The position numbers and the translations under genes were made by a program. Below the pieces are notes generated by a model. That model ran no database searches and was not told the origin of the DNA. It saw only the letters and a program-made list of their open reading frames with translations. A stretch of 64,000 nt of DNA from Acinetobacter sp. LoGeW2-3 (GTDB taxonomy: Bacteria > Pseudomonadota > Gammaproteobacteria > Pseudomonadales > Moraxellaceae): the NCBI RefSeq assembly GCF_002688565.1, contig NZ_CP024011.1, forward strand, positions 1,860,001-1,924,000, written 5' to 3'. Below are positions 9,284 to 17,491 of this stretch, one piece after another (within the stretch, counting starts at the first letter, position 1; each line of letters begins with the position of its first letter).

Positions 9284-9407
9284 TTTAGTGGGACAAAGAC
9301 TAGGAAAACTGACACATTGGATGAAATGATTGGTAGCACATCCTTACTGGTCTTGATCTGAAATAGCGCTATAGTCAGGGAATAAAATAAACAATAGGTT
9401 CACAATC

Positions 9408-10025
9408 ATGATGACCTTATATAATAATCCGCAGTCTCGCGGCCTGACTTTGCTGCCTTTAATCAAAGAACTGGAGATTGAAGACCAGCTTGAGCAGATC
9501 GAAATTCCTTATCCTGAGATGCATCAGCCGGCTTATGAGCAGATTAATCCCATGGGCAAGGTGCCATGTCTTGTAGATGATGGCATTGTTATCTCGGAAA
9601 TGGCGGCAATCTATGTTTATCTGACCGATAAATATCGAGAGAAAGGTCTGGCACCTGCTCTGGATGATCCTAAACGTGGGGCTTATTTGAAATGGATTTT
9701 CTTCTGCCATGGTCCTTTGACCGAATATATTGATATCAAGAATCTTAAGGTACCGCAGGCAGATATCGAACAAAACCGTAGAAGTCTGAGTTTTGGTCAT
9801 GAAGCCTCTGTCTTTAGTTTTCTTAAGCAGGGGATACAGAAAGCAAATCCGTATTTACTCGGTGAGCAATGTTCGGCAGCAGATTTATATGTGGCTTATT
9901 GTTTGATCTTTGCCATTTCTTCCAAAATATTACCGCCTTTTGAAGAGTTCCCGCCTTTTTTGCAACAGATGGCGCGCCGTGATTCACTGAAAGATATTCC
10001 ATGGTTTCAGCAATATCGGACTTAG
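9408..10025 (+). CDS. Glutathione S-transferase family protein
   Basis: Cytosolic GST of 205 residues. The N-terminal thioredoxin-fold domain shows the cis-proline segment GKVPCLVDDG and the glutathione gamma-glutamyl-binding motif SEMAAIYVYLTDKY at about residues 50-77. The C-terminal all-helical domain includes the N-capping/hydrophobic core segment EQCSAADLYVAYCL at about 154-167. The candidate catalytic residue is Ser in NPQSRG near residue 10, as in Ser-type bacterial GSTs. Two ATGs stand in tandem (9408, 9411). It has its own gap of 124 bp after lysR and ends in a terminator facing mhpA. The electrophilic substrate is unknown. Confidence 0.88.
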   Translation: MMTLYNNPQSRGLTLLPLIKELEIEDQLEQIEIPYPEMHQPAYEQINPMGKVPCLVDDGIVISEMAAIYVYLTDKYREKGLAPALDDPKRGAYLKWIFFCHGPLTEYIDIKNLKVPQADIEQNRRSLSFGHEASVFSFLKQGIQKANPYLLGEQCSAADLYVAYCLIFAISSKILPPFEEFPPFLQQMARRDSLKDIPWFQQYRT

Positions 10026-10059
10026 TTTAAAATTTTGTTTATTTTCAACTATCAATAAC

Positions 10060-10085
10060 AAAACCACGCCGTAGCGCGGTTTTTT
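10060..10085 (+). terminator. Rho-independent terminator between converging genes
   Basis: AAAACC-A-CGC pairs with GCG-C-GGTTTTTT, with one mismatch. Both strands carry A/T tracts, so it can serve the GST gene and mhpA. Confidence 0.7.
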
Positions 10086-10098
10086 AGACTTGGGTCAA

Positions 10099-11703
10099 TT
10101 ATTTGACATGAAGCTTTTTGAACAGCGCCTTACTTGTGCTTTCCATAGATTGAGGAATCGCAAGAGCTGCCATGAAGCGGTCTGGACGAAGAATTACGAT
10201 TGAATCCTTGGTCTTGCCAAACCAGGTACGGATCTCTGTGCCGATATCACCAATGGTGATGACATCTTCATATTGCTTGCGCTGTGGATTAGACAGCTGA
10301 ACTGCAGGAATCACTTGAATGAACTTCACTCCAAGTTTTTTCCACTGCTGCATGGATTCCTGGCTTAAGCCCCATTTCGGATCCACGCCCCAGGCAATGA
10401 CCGCGAAATCGTTACCAATGACTTCATCAAGAAGTACAGTTTCACCAGATTCCAGCTGCACCTGTGGCTGAATGAACATTTTGCCAACCGGAGAGTCTTT
10501 CTGAGCGTTGGCCAGTAGGGCACCATCATGATACTTCGGCATTGGCTTAAAGCGCATTTCCAGCAGGTACTGTTTGATTGGCTTGATATAGTTCAATGCA
10601 TAAGCAATCCCGTCACGAACAAAACCTTGCCATTTTTTCGGTGGTGCAAGAACATGGCCTGCCATCACAGAAAGATCAATCATCGCTTTAGCATGGTCCT
10701 TACGTTCTACTTGGTAAGAATCTAACAATTCATGGCTCGCTTTACCTTGGATCACTAATGCAACTTTCCAGGCCAAGTTAAAGGCATCACGCATACCGCT
10801 GTTATAACCTTGACCTTGCCATACTGGCATGATGTGCGCAGCATCACCTGCAAGCAGGATACGGTCAGCACGGAATTTATCAGCAATACGCGCATTATGG
10901 GTATAGACACGCTGACGGATCACTTCAATGCCATCAGTATTCGGCAAAACTTTAGACAGTAGTTTGGCAATATTTTCTGGTTTGCTGAGTTCTTCCTGTG
11001 TTTCACCTGGCATGACCATGAATTCGAAACGACGGATCCCGTGAGGTAGGGCAGCAGATACATACGGACGTACCGGGTCACAGCATAGGTAAATATGCGG
11101 TGTTGCCAATGGATCATTGTCGATATCAATCACGATCCATTGGTTCGGTGCAGTTTCACCTTCAAATGGAATATTAAGCGTACGACGGACATAAGAGTTA
11201 CCGCCATCACATGCAATCAGATATTGTGCACGAACAACTTCTTCACCACCATCTTTGGTTTGCACATTCAAGGTTACACCTTCAGCATCCTGGCTGAAAT
11301 GAGTCAGGTGACGGGAGAAAAGCACTTCAGTTTTCTTGTATTTTTTTAGGCCTTGTAGCAGGACATTGTCTACCTGTGGCTGAATAAAAGCATTACGACG
11401 AGAGAAGCCGAATTCACGTGTCAGCGGCTGGATATCCGCAAAACAACGACCTTTTGGCGTCAGGAAACGCATCGCATGATTTGGAGTAGTGTGCGGCAGA
11501 ACTTGGTCCACCAGACCCAAGGATTGAATGGTACGCAATGATTCATCATCAATACCAACTGCGCGAGGGTAGTCAATCAGGCTGTCAAGTTGTTCAATAA
11601 CAGTGACCTGTACGCCCTGTTTGCTCAGGTAGTTAGCAATGGTCAGACCTACCGGGCCTGAACCCAAGATAGCTACTTCAGTTGTGTAATTTGCATTGCT
11701 CAT
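10099..11703 (-). CDS. mhpA: 3-(3-hydroxyphenyl)propionate hydroxylase MhpA (FAD monooxygenase)
   Basis: Class A flavoprotein monooxygenase of 534 residues, which ortho-hydroxylates 3-(3-hydroxyphenyl)propionate or 3-hydroxycinnamate using NAD(P)H and oxygen. The Rossmann FAD-binding motif [13 protein letters not shown] is at about residues 14-26. The DG motif is in [12 protein letters not shown] at about 165-176, and the GD motif in [19 protein letters not shown] at about 283-301. Long segments match E. coli MhpA as I know it ([37 protein letters not shown]), which supports the specific name over generic phenol hydroxylase. No mhpB, C, D, E or F gene is nearby, so the ring-cleavage steps must be encoded elsewhere or the enzyme acts on another aromatic. 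Confidence 0.87.
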   Translation of the reverse strand: MSNANYTTEVAILGSGPVGLTIANYLSKQGVQVTVIEQLDSLIDYPRAVGIDDESLRTIQSLGLVDQVLPHTTPNHAMRFLTPKGRCFADIQPLTREFGFSRRNAFIQPQVDNVLLQGLKKYKKTEVLFSRHLTHFSQDAEGVTLNVQTKDGGEEVVRAQYLIACDGGNSYVRRTLNIPFEGETAPNQWIVIDIDNDPLATPHIYLCCDPVRPYVSAALPHGIRRFEFMVMPGETQEELSKPENIAKLLSKVLPNTDGIEVIRQRVYTHNARIADKFRADRILLAGDAAHIMPVWQGQGYNSGMRDAFNLAWKVALVIQGKASHELLDSYQVERKDHAKAMIDLSVMAGHVLAPPKKWQGFVRDGIAYALNYIKPIKQYLLEMRFKPMPKYHDGALLANAQKDSPVGKMFIQPQVQLESGETVLLDEVIGNDFAVIAWGVDPKWGLSQESMQQWKKLGVKFIQVIPAVQLSNPQRKQYEDVITIGDIGTEIRTWFGKTKDSIVILRPDRFMAALAIPQSMESTSKALFKKLHVK

Positions 11704-12070
11704 TGCAAGCTTCCCTTGAATCCGTCCAGAATTAAACTGATTAAGGGCTAAACCGAGGGTCTAAACAAGCTATGCCATAGTCGGTGTAATATAGCTAAAA
11801 TGCATGATAGAAAAACGATAATATTTTTTATAATTTTGATAATTAATAATTTTTATAAATATCAACCATAGTCAGGAGTGATTTAATGATCACTATTCAT
11901 TATGGTGAAAAGCAAAATGAATATAGAAAAATGGCTGAATGCACGAATATGCAATCAGCCATTTGTGACCTCTGTAGCGCATGGATTAGAAATCCACTGG
12001 AGAGTTACCCTACAGCAGCCATGCGTACCCACATAAATGGGTACACATGATTGATCAAAGCAAAACTGCC
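11704..12070. other. Intergenic region, 367 bp
   Basis: No convincing gene here. It holds the mhpA upstream region (about 11704-11880, AT-rich) and two inverted repeats. One, at 11929-11964, is described separately as a terminator. The other pairs GTACCCA (12025-12031) with TGGGTAC (12038-12044) around a 6-base loop, and lies just after the stop codon of the small secreted protein on the minus strand. Confidence 0.5.
11925..11964 (-). terminator. Hairpin with minus-strand T run, candidate terminator
   Basis: AAATGGCTGA (11929-11938) pairs with TCAGCCATTT (11955-11964), with an inner TGCA/TGCA extension after an A-A mismatch. On the minus strand a T-rich tail follows, so it probably ends the transcript of the small secreted protein gene, about 105-145 nt after its stop codon. 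Confidence 0.55.
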
Positions 12071-12307
12071 TTATTGAGCAGATGATGCTTTTGGTGTTTG
12101 AGTTGTAGGTTCAGCAGCCGCTTCAGAACTTGGTTGCTCTGTAGTAGCCGGAGCAGTTGCAGCTTGAGTTTCAGGAAGTTCCTGAGTACTCACCACAACT
12201 TTTTCTTCTTCAACGGTTGCTTTGCTGTCTGTAGTTTTTGTTGCTGCGAAGCTGGTTGCTGCTGCTGCGCTTAGCGTTGTTGCAAGTAGAATTTGAGCAT
12301 AGTTCAT
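12071..12307 (-). CDS. Small secreted Ala/Thr/Glu-rich protein
   Basis: About 78 residues, unknown function. A signal peptide is clear: MNYAQILLATTLSAAAATSFA, probably cut after SFA. The mature part, about 57 residues, is low-complexity: Ala, Thr, Pro, Glu and Ser dominate, with no Cys, no aromatic residue and no obvious fold. The ATG at 12307 is chosen because an AAGG lies about nine bases upstream of it and directly abuts the alternative ATG at 12316, too close to serve that one. It is likely an intrinsically disordered periplasmic or surface-associated peptide. A hairpin-type terminator follows after a long 3' untranslated region. Confidence 0.6.
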   Translation of the reverse strand: MNYAQILLATTLSAAAATSFAATKTTDSKATVEEEKVVVSTQELPETQAATAPATTEQPSSEAAAEPTTQTPKASSAQ

Positions 12308-12705
12308 GTTAGGCATCCTTATATGTTTTATTCAAAAGTAATGTATTGCGTTAACCATCACATCAACGCAACAGGGACTCATGCTAGGCGCTGAGAATTT
12401 ATGCCGCAATTGTTTTAACAGAAGCTATAGAACAACGTATACGTTCGATATACAAAACTCATATTTATGTTTTAGTTAGGTAAAAATAGGCACTAAAAAG
12501 TGCATTAAAATGTTTAAAAATATTTCATTAATGCTTAAATTTTAAGCGGTTGTCAGCGATCAACTGGGGGTGAAAGTGGCAATAACTTACAAAATTGGCA
12601 TTTTAAAGAGATCTTTTACCTAGTTTTTGATTTAACTCCCTGCAAGCCAAATGGCATTGTTATAATGTATCAATCCTTTGATTTTCATTCCTCTGTGAGC
12701 CAGCC
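12308..12705. other. Divergent intergenic region, 398 bp
   Basis: No gene is supported here. The region carries the upstream sequences of the small secreted protein (minus) and the COG0523 GTPase (plus). It contains a perfect 12-bp palindrome, AACGTATACGTT at 12434-12445, and the candidate Zur box near the right end. The middle (about 12460-12620) is AT-rich without recognised structure. Confidence 0.5.
12658..12672 (+). promoter_or_regulatory. Candidate Zur box overlapping a TATAAT -10 element
   Basis: TGTTATA, one centre base, then TGTATCA. The left half equals the gamma-proteobacterial Zur half-site TGTTATA; the right half matches its inverse TATAACA at five of seven positions. The site includes a consensus TATAAT at 12661-12666, about 40 bases before the TTG start, so bound Zur would block transcription. 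The assignment is by eye only. Confidence 0.4.
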
Positions 12706-13728
12706 TTGAAACTCCTTTCTCCTTCATCTGCAGTACCCGTGCATATTATTTCTGGTTTTTTAGGTGCAGGAAAAACCACACTGCTCAAGCATTTGCTCAG
12801 TCAAAAACCGGAAGGGGAAACTTGGGCAGTACTAATGAATGAGTTTGGTCAGATTGGCGTAGACCAAGCACTATTACCCCAAGATGAAGGCTATGCAGTC
12901 AAGGAACTACTCGGTGGTTGTTTATGCTGTAGCAGTCAGTTGCCGATGCAGATGGCATTGTCCCGATTATTATCCGAATCCAAGCCGGATCGATTATTTA
13001 TTGAGCCGACTGGGTTAGGGCATCCGGCGCAGTTACTAGAACAACTCACAGAACCGCACTGGCAGACTCATCTGAAGATGCAAGCATTGGTCACAGTTGT
13101 GGATGGCTCACGTTTGCATGATCAGGCTTGGACCACACAGAACCTGTATGCAGATCAGCTCAAAGCTGCACATATTGTCATCGTCTCACATACTGATCTG
13201 ATGACTGCAGAAGATCAGGCTAGTCTGAAGCAGCTGCAACAGGAATATCAGGCCTATGGGCAGAACTGGCTACTCAGCGCACATGGTCAGATTAATCTTG
13301 AACAGCTCAAGCAGGATTATGTTGGTTCTGCTCGTCAGATTCAGCCGTTGTTAAAACAGCAGCGTTCGCTTCGTGCAGATGAGGTTCCCGCGAAAGTTCA
13401 GCAGCTGCCTTATCATTATGTGGAAACTGCTCAAGGCTATGCCGTAGCTGGCTGGAAGCTGCCAAAGCGCTGGCAGTTTGATTTTTATAATCTACTCGAT
13501 CTGCTTTGTGAACAACAGGATTGGCTACGCATCAAAGGGATTTTTAACACCAATCAGGGATGGAAAAGCTTTAACTTTAATCCGCAGCAGTTCAACTATC
13601 AGACTACAGAAGAAGGCATTGATAATCGGGTCGAGATTATCTACCAGACTGAACGTGATTGGCTGAATTTCGAAACTGCGCTGATGCAATGCCGGATTGA
13701 TGCAGAAGCAGGACATTCTTTTCATTAA
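12706..13728 (+). CDS. COG0523 (CobW/ZigA/YjiA-like) G3E GTPase, metal chaperone
   Basis: Cytoplasmic GTP-binding protein of 340 residues, of the family that delivers metal ions (often zinc) to client proteins. The Walker A motif GFLGAGKTTLL is at about residues 18-28. The metal-binding CxCC motif is in GGCLCCSSQ at about 70-78, and the switch region NEFGQIGVD at about 46-54. IEPTGLGHP near residue 105 is the Walker B/G3 neighbourhood, and SHTDL the base-recognition site. The C-terminal CobW_C domain starts near residue 225. No in-frame ATG precedes the Walker motif, so TTG at 12706 is the likely start. A candidate Zur box overlaps the promoter, which suggests induction by zinc starvation. 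The client is unknown. Confidence 0.87.
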   Translation: MKLLSPSSAVPVHIISGFLGAGKTTLLKHLLSQKPEGETWAVLMNEFGQIGVDQALLPQDEGYAVKELLGGCLCCSSQLPMQMALSRLLSESKPDRLFIEPTGLGHPAQLLEQLTEPHWQTHLKMQALVTVVDGSRLHDQAWTTQNLYADQLKAAHIVIVSHTDLMTAEDQASLKQLQQEYQAYGQNWLLSAHGQINLEQLKQDYVGSARQIQPLLKQQRSLRADEVPAKVQQLPYHYVETAQGYAVAGWKLPKRWQFDFYNLLDLLCEQQDWLRIKGIFNTNQGWKSFNFNPQQFNYQTTEEGIDNRVEIIYQTERDWLNFETALMQCRIDAEAGHSFH

Positions 13729-13809
13729 ATTTTCTGGTATTGCTATAAATCTGTTCAGCAAGATCAATGCAAATCTTATATGCTAGGCGCCAAATTTGAG
13801 GATTGTGTT

Positions 13810-14340
13810 ATGGCGCTTAAAGCAACGATTTACAAGGCTGACCTGAATATTGCCGATATGGATACCCATCGTTATGAAGATTTTCAGTTGACGATGGCAC
13901 TGCATCCTTCGGAAACCGTTGAACGTCTGATGGTGCGTATTTTGGCTTATGCACGTTTTGCTGGCGAAGCGCTTGAATTTACCAAAGACCTGTTTGAAAC
14001 TGATGAACCTGCGCTGTGGGAAAAAGACTTGACCGGCCAGCTAATGCAGTGGATTGAAGTCGGCTTACCTGATGAAGACAAGGTGAAAAAGGCGAGTGCA
14101 CGTTGCAAGAAAGTTGCAGTGGTGGCTTATGGCACTTCTGTCGATGAATGGTACAAACGCAGTTCAAAACTGAAAACTTTATCGAATGTAGAAGTCTGGA
14201 AATTGTCTTCAGCCAGTACTGAAGCGGTACAACAGCTATGTGAACGTACTATGCAGCTGCAGCTGAACATCATGGATGGTGAATGGACCCTGATCGGGGA
14301 CCAAGCGCAGGCTGTGATTGAGTGGGAACAGTTACAATAA
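13810..14340 (+). CDS. yaeQ: YaeQ family protein
   Basis: Cytoplasmic protein of 176 residues matching the YaeQ family (E. coli YaeQ is 181 residues), whose fold resembles PD-(D/E)XK nucleases. The start MALKATIYKADLNIADMD is nearly the same as the E. coli N-terminus, and ALHPSETVERLMVRILAYA and WIEVGLPDEDKVKKA follow in the family order. ATG 13810 has GAGGA seven bases upstream; an in-frame ATG at 13780 would add ten non-conserved residues and is rejected. YaeQ has been linked to RfaH-related phenotypes in enterics, but its biochemical role is unsettled. It lies 81 bp after the GTPase gene and may share its transcript. Confidence 0.9.
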   Translation: MALKATIYKADLNIADMDTHRYEDFQLTMALHPSETVERLMVRILAYARFAGEALEFTKDLFETDEPALWEKDLTGQLMQWIEVGLPDEDKVKKASARCKKVAVVAYGTSVDEWYKRSSKLKTLSNVEVWKLSSASTEAVQQLCERTMQLQLNIMDGEWTLIGDQAQAVIEWEQLQ

Positions 14341-14427
14341 AAACCAATAAGGATGCAAGTCTTAACTTGTATCCTCACCCCCAAATTTCGTATACCTGAA
14401 CAGACTAATCAGGTCCAGGGATGAAGC

Positions 14428-15051
14428 ATGTATCATGAACTTTATGATTTGCTGTTGGCAGTCGCGATTGGTGCAATTATTGGGGCAGAACGAGAATATC
14501 ACAGTAAATCTGCCGGACTGCGCACCATGATCATGGTCAGTCTGAGTTCCTGTCTATTTACCATTATTTCCTTAAAAATTGGCGTAGCTAATCCCGATCG
14601 ATTGGCTGCCAATGTCTTAACCGGCTTAGGTTTTTTGGGAGCCGGAGTGATTTTAAAAGATGATAATCGGATTTCCGGGATTACTACTGCAACGACCATC
14701 TGGATGACGGCTGCACTGGGCATGGCAGTCGGTGCAGGTTATGAGCTGTTAAGTGTCTGTGCAACGGTGATTGTTCTAGTTGTACTAGTGCTATTGGTCT
14801 ATGTGCAACGCGGGATCGAAACTCTGAATCAGGAGCGGAACTACGAAATCGTCTGTCCGTTTGAGCAGCATGAACCGGATCATTATGAAAAGTTATTTAA
14901 AGAATACAAATTAAAAGTGATTCATTCCAGCCAGCAGAAAATGGACAACCAGATCACGGGTCGCTGGATCTTGATGGGATCTGCTAAAAATCATCAGAAA
15001 CTCACCCAGTATTTATTACAGGATAAGAATATTCAGGAACTCAGCTTTTAA
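14428..15051 (+). CDS. MgtC/SapB family inner-membrane protein
   Basis: Protein of 207 residues with about five membrane segments in the first 130 residues and a soluble C-terminal part (about 140-207). Family motifs are GAIIGAEREYHSKSAGLRT at about residues 13-31, TGLGFLGAGVILKDD at about 65-79 and GITTATTIWMTAALGMAVG at about 84-102. MgtC-like proteins are tied to magnesium limitation and, in pathogens, to survival inside host cells, but many members (SapB/YhiD) have no known role. The C-terminal domain here does not obviously match the virulence-type MgtC ACT-like domain. No magnesium transporter gene is adjacent. Confidence 0.85.
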   Translation: MYHELYDLLLAVAIGAIIGAEREYHSKSAGLRTMIMVSLSSCLFTIISLKIGVANPDRLAANVLTGLGFLGAGVILKDDNRISGITTATTIWMTAALGMAVGAGYELLSVCATVIVLVVLVLLVYVQRGIETLNQERNYEIVCPFEQHEPDHYEKLFKEYKLKVIHSSQQKMDNQITGRWILMGSAKNHQKLTQYLLQDKNIQELSF

Positions 15052-15131
15052 TCCATTGAAAACTAAAGCCTGAGGAATTTGGCTTAATCCTGTTTATACT
15101 AGTGCTATTTGTAAAACGAAGGATATTGGCG

Positions 15132-15470
15132 ATGACCAAAGAATTAGAAATCATTGACCTGGTGGTTGGTGAAGGTAAAGAAGCAGTAAAAGGTGCATTG
15201 ATCACTACGCATTACACTGGCTGGTTGGAAGATGGTACCAAGTTTGATTCGTCGCTAGATCGTGGCAAGTACTTTGAAACTGTCATCGGCACTGGTCGCG
15301 TAATTAAAGGTTGGGATCAAGGCATTATCGGCATGAAAGTGGGTGGTAAACGTAAGCTGATTGTTCCTTCTCACCTGGCATATGGTGAACGTAAAATGGG
15401 AAATATTATTCCAGCAAATTCAAACCTGATTTTTGAAATCGAACTGTATGACGTTAAAACACGTGATTGA
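15132..15470 (+). CDS. FKBP-type peptidyl-prolyl cis-trans isomerase
   Basis: Single-domain FKBP of 112 residues, presumably cytoplasmic because no signal peptide is present. It catalyses cis-trans isomerisation of Xaa-Pro bonds. The FKBP core is intact: HYTGWLEDGTKFDSS at about 24-38, then VIKGWDQGIIGMKVGGKR and YGERKMGNIIPANSNLIFEIEL, retaining the active-site Tyr, Asp, Trp and Ile positions. AAGGA lies about eight bases upstream of ATG 15132, which fixes the start over an upstream in-frame codon. It is a monocistronic gene ending in a strong terminator. Confidence 0.93.
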   Translation: MTKELEIIDLVVGEGKEAVKGALITTHYTGWLEDGTKFDSSLDRGKYFETVIGTGRVIKGWDQGIIGMKVGGKRKLIVPSHLAYGERKMGNIIPANSNLIFEIELYDVKTRD

Positions 15471-15513
15471 TATCGCATGAGTTTCTGAATGGTTCATTCT
15501 TTCAGGAATTTAG

Positions 15514-15547
15514 AAGCAGGATAGCTCGTCGGTTATCCTGCTTTTTT
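15514..15547 (+). terminator. Rho-independent terminator after FKBP gene
   Basis: AAGCAGGATA (15514-15523) pairs fully with TATCCTGCTT (15534-15543), followed by a T run. Confidence 0.85.
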
Positions 15548-15643
15548 ATATGAAAAATTATTGGCAATATCCCATATTCCACGTACATTAGAACCGATAA
15601 TAATAGGTACAGGATGTCATCCTTGTTCAGGTTTAAGGGGATT

Positions 15644-17491
15644 ATGCTGTTGTTGGCATCGTGGTTGATGCTGATAGTTTTGAGTGGGATTGCACCTATG
15701 GTGTGGGCCCAATATGATGCTGCTCCGGAATCCTATTTCCTTACCCATCAGGGCGAAGTCACTGAACTCAGATTTGATCAAGATAGTACTACCTCTCTGC
15801 AAGGCAAATGGCAATTCTATCCACGTCAGTTTATTGAGCGCCCAGATCCTGAGCTTGAATCACAATCGGTAAAACTCCCTGCTTCATTTAAGACCCTGAC
15901 CGGAACCAATGCCACCTATGGCACGTTTATTAGCCATTTTAAAATTCCCAAAGAATTTATTGGACATCGCTTAGCGTTACATATTCCGAGCCAGTATGGT
16001 GCATATAGCATTTATCTGAATGGTGATATTCTGCTGCATCTCGGTGAGATCAGTAAAACACCTGAGGGTCAGGTCACGGAAAGGTTGCCGAAGATTACTT
16101 CCTTTGTACCGCAAAATGAATATTTCACATTAAGCATTCAGGTGTCCAACTATACCCATTTGCATGGTGGACTGGAAAAGCCTTTGAAAATTGGACCATC
16201 CAGTACTATTAGCCGGCAGTTTATGCTGCAAATGATGAGTATCGCTGCGGTCTGTGGCACAGTGCTGGGTGTGGGGTTGTTTACCATTTTATTTTCTATG
16301 TTTCGTGGATCTGTGGAACGAAATAGCCGTAGTGTATTTATCTTTGGCTTATTTATTATTTTTTTAGCGCTACATAATCTGTTTTCCGCACCGCATCCTT
16401 ATGCTATCGTAACTAAAATCAGCTGGCTATGGGGTGCACGCTTGGAATATCTGTTTACTTTCCTGGCGATCCTATTTTTCCTGAGCTACATGCACCTGTT
16501 TAAGCCACGTTATATCCATCGTTCAATATATTTCGTGGGTGCGGGCTTACTGATTTTTAATATGGCGGTGACATTGTTCAGCACGCCTGAAGTGTTTGAA
16601 CCACTAGCGCTGTACTGTACTGCCTACGGTCTGGTGATCATTGGCAATTTCATCTACGGTTTTTATGTGACCCTTTCTCAAGGAGAGGAGTATTCGCGTA
16701 CCAACCTGTTTGCCGTGATTTTTCTGTGCCTGACCTTTCTGAATGATTATCTGGTATTGCTGAATGTGATTGAGAGTGTACATCTGTCATTTATCTCGAC
16801 CAGCTTGTATGCCTTGATCATCATGTTCCAACAATCCAGTAATTATGCGCATCATACTTACTATACTGAACGACTCAATTATAAGTTGATGGCGCTAAAC
16901 AGTTCGCTGGATCAGAAAGTTCGCGAAAGAACAGAACAGCTGCATGAGCTGAATGCCAAACTGGAATATCAGAGCAAGGTCGATGCATTGACCGGGGCTT
17001 ATAATCGACGTGCTTTAAACGAAGAAATTCAGCGTCTGTTTAATCAAACCATTCAACATCCTGAGCAAACTTTAACCTTTGCCATGATTGATGTGGATTA
17101 TTTTAAAAAATATAACGATTACTATGGTCACTTGAAAGGCGATGAAGTGCTGCAACGTCTGGTTCAAGTGATTCAGTATGTTCTACCTGAACAAGGTTAT
17201 CTGGCACGTTATGGCGGTGAAGAGTTTGCCATTTTGCTGCATGACATGCCTATTGCAGAAGCACGGGAAATTTTTGAATTGGTCCTTGTGGCAGTGCGTG
17301 CGGAACAGCTGGAACATGATAATCGCGATGACGAAAAAGATTATGTTACGGTGAGTATCGGGGTTGCCTATATGGATGTTCATCATCCTTATCCAGATAT
17401 TCATATACTGATGAAAACTGCAGACCAGCATTTATATGAAGCCAAACTTGCAGGTAGAGATCAGATGAAAAGCAGGGCAGTTGCTGCCTGA
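15644..17491 (+). CDS. Membrane diguanylate cyclase, DISM-7TM-GGDEF
   Basis: Predicted c-di-GMP synthase of about 615 residues. Order: a cleaved signal peptide ending near VWAQ; a periplasmic DISM-type beta-sandwich sensor (about 25-190, with the typical ...LQGKWQFYPRQF start); seven membrane helices (about 200-410); a short coiled coil (SSLDQKVRERTEQLHELNAK); and a GGDEF domain to the end. The active site is RYGGEEF, and DYFKKYND carries the metal-binding Asp, so it should be active. The allosteric I-site RxxD five residues before GGEEF is absent (PEQG instead). The start at ATG 15644 is favoured by AAGGGG upstream; an ATG at 15614 is possible. The ligand sensed in the periplasm is unknown. 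Confidence 0.9.
   Translation: MLLLASWLMLIVLSGIAPMVWAQYDAAPESYFLTHQGEVTELRFDQDSTTSLQGKWQFYPRQFIERPDPELESQSVKLPASFKTLTGTNATYGTFISHFKIPKEFIGHRLALHIPSQYGAYSIYLNGDILLHLGEISKTPEGQVTERLPKITSFVPQNEYFTLSIQVSNYTHLHGGLEKPLKIGPSSTISRQFMLQMMSIAAVCGTVLGVGLFTILFSMFRGSVERNSRSVFIFGLFIIFLALHNLFSAPHPYAIVTKISWLWGARLEYLFTFLAILFFLSYMHLFKPRYIHRSIYFVGAGLLIFNMAVTLFSTPEVFEPLALYCTAYGLVIIGNFIYGFYVTLSQGEEYSRTNLFAVIFLCLTFLNDYLVLLNVIESVHLSFISTSLYALIIMFQQSSNYAHHTYYTERLNYKLMALNSSLDQKVRERTEQLHELNAKLEYQSKVDALTGAYNRRALNEEIQRLFNQTIQHPEQTLTFAMIDVDYFKKYNDYYGHLKGDEVLQRLVQVIQYVLPEQGYLARYGGEEFAILLHDMPIAEAREIFELVLVAVRAEQLEHDNRDDEKDYVTVSIGVAYMDVHHPYPDIHILMKTADQHLYEAKLAGRDQMKSRAVAA

Noticed and set aside
12434..12445. 12-bp palindrome AACGTATACGTT as a firm operator
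   Set aside because: Short, alone, and 260 bp from the nearest start codon; noted only in the intergenic entry.
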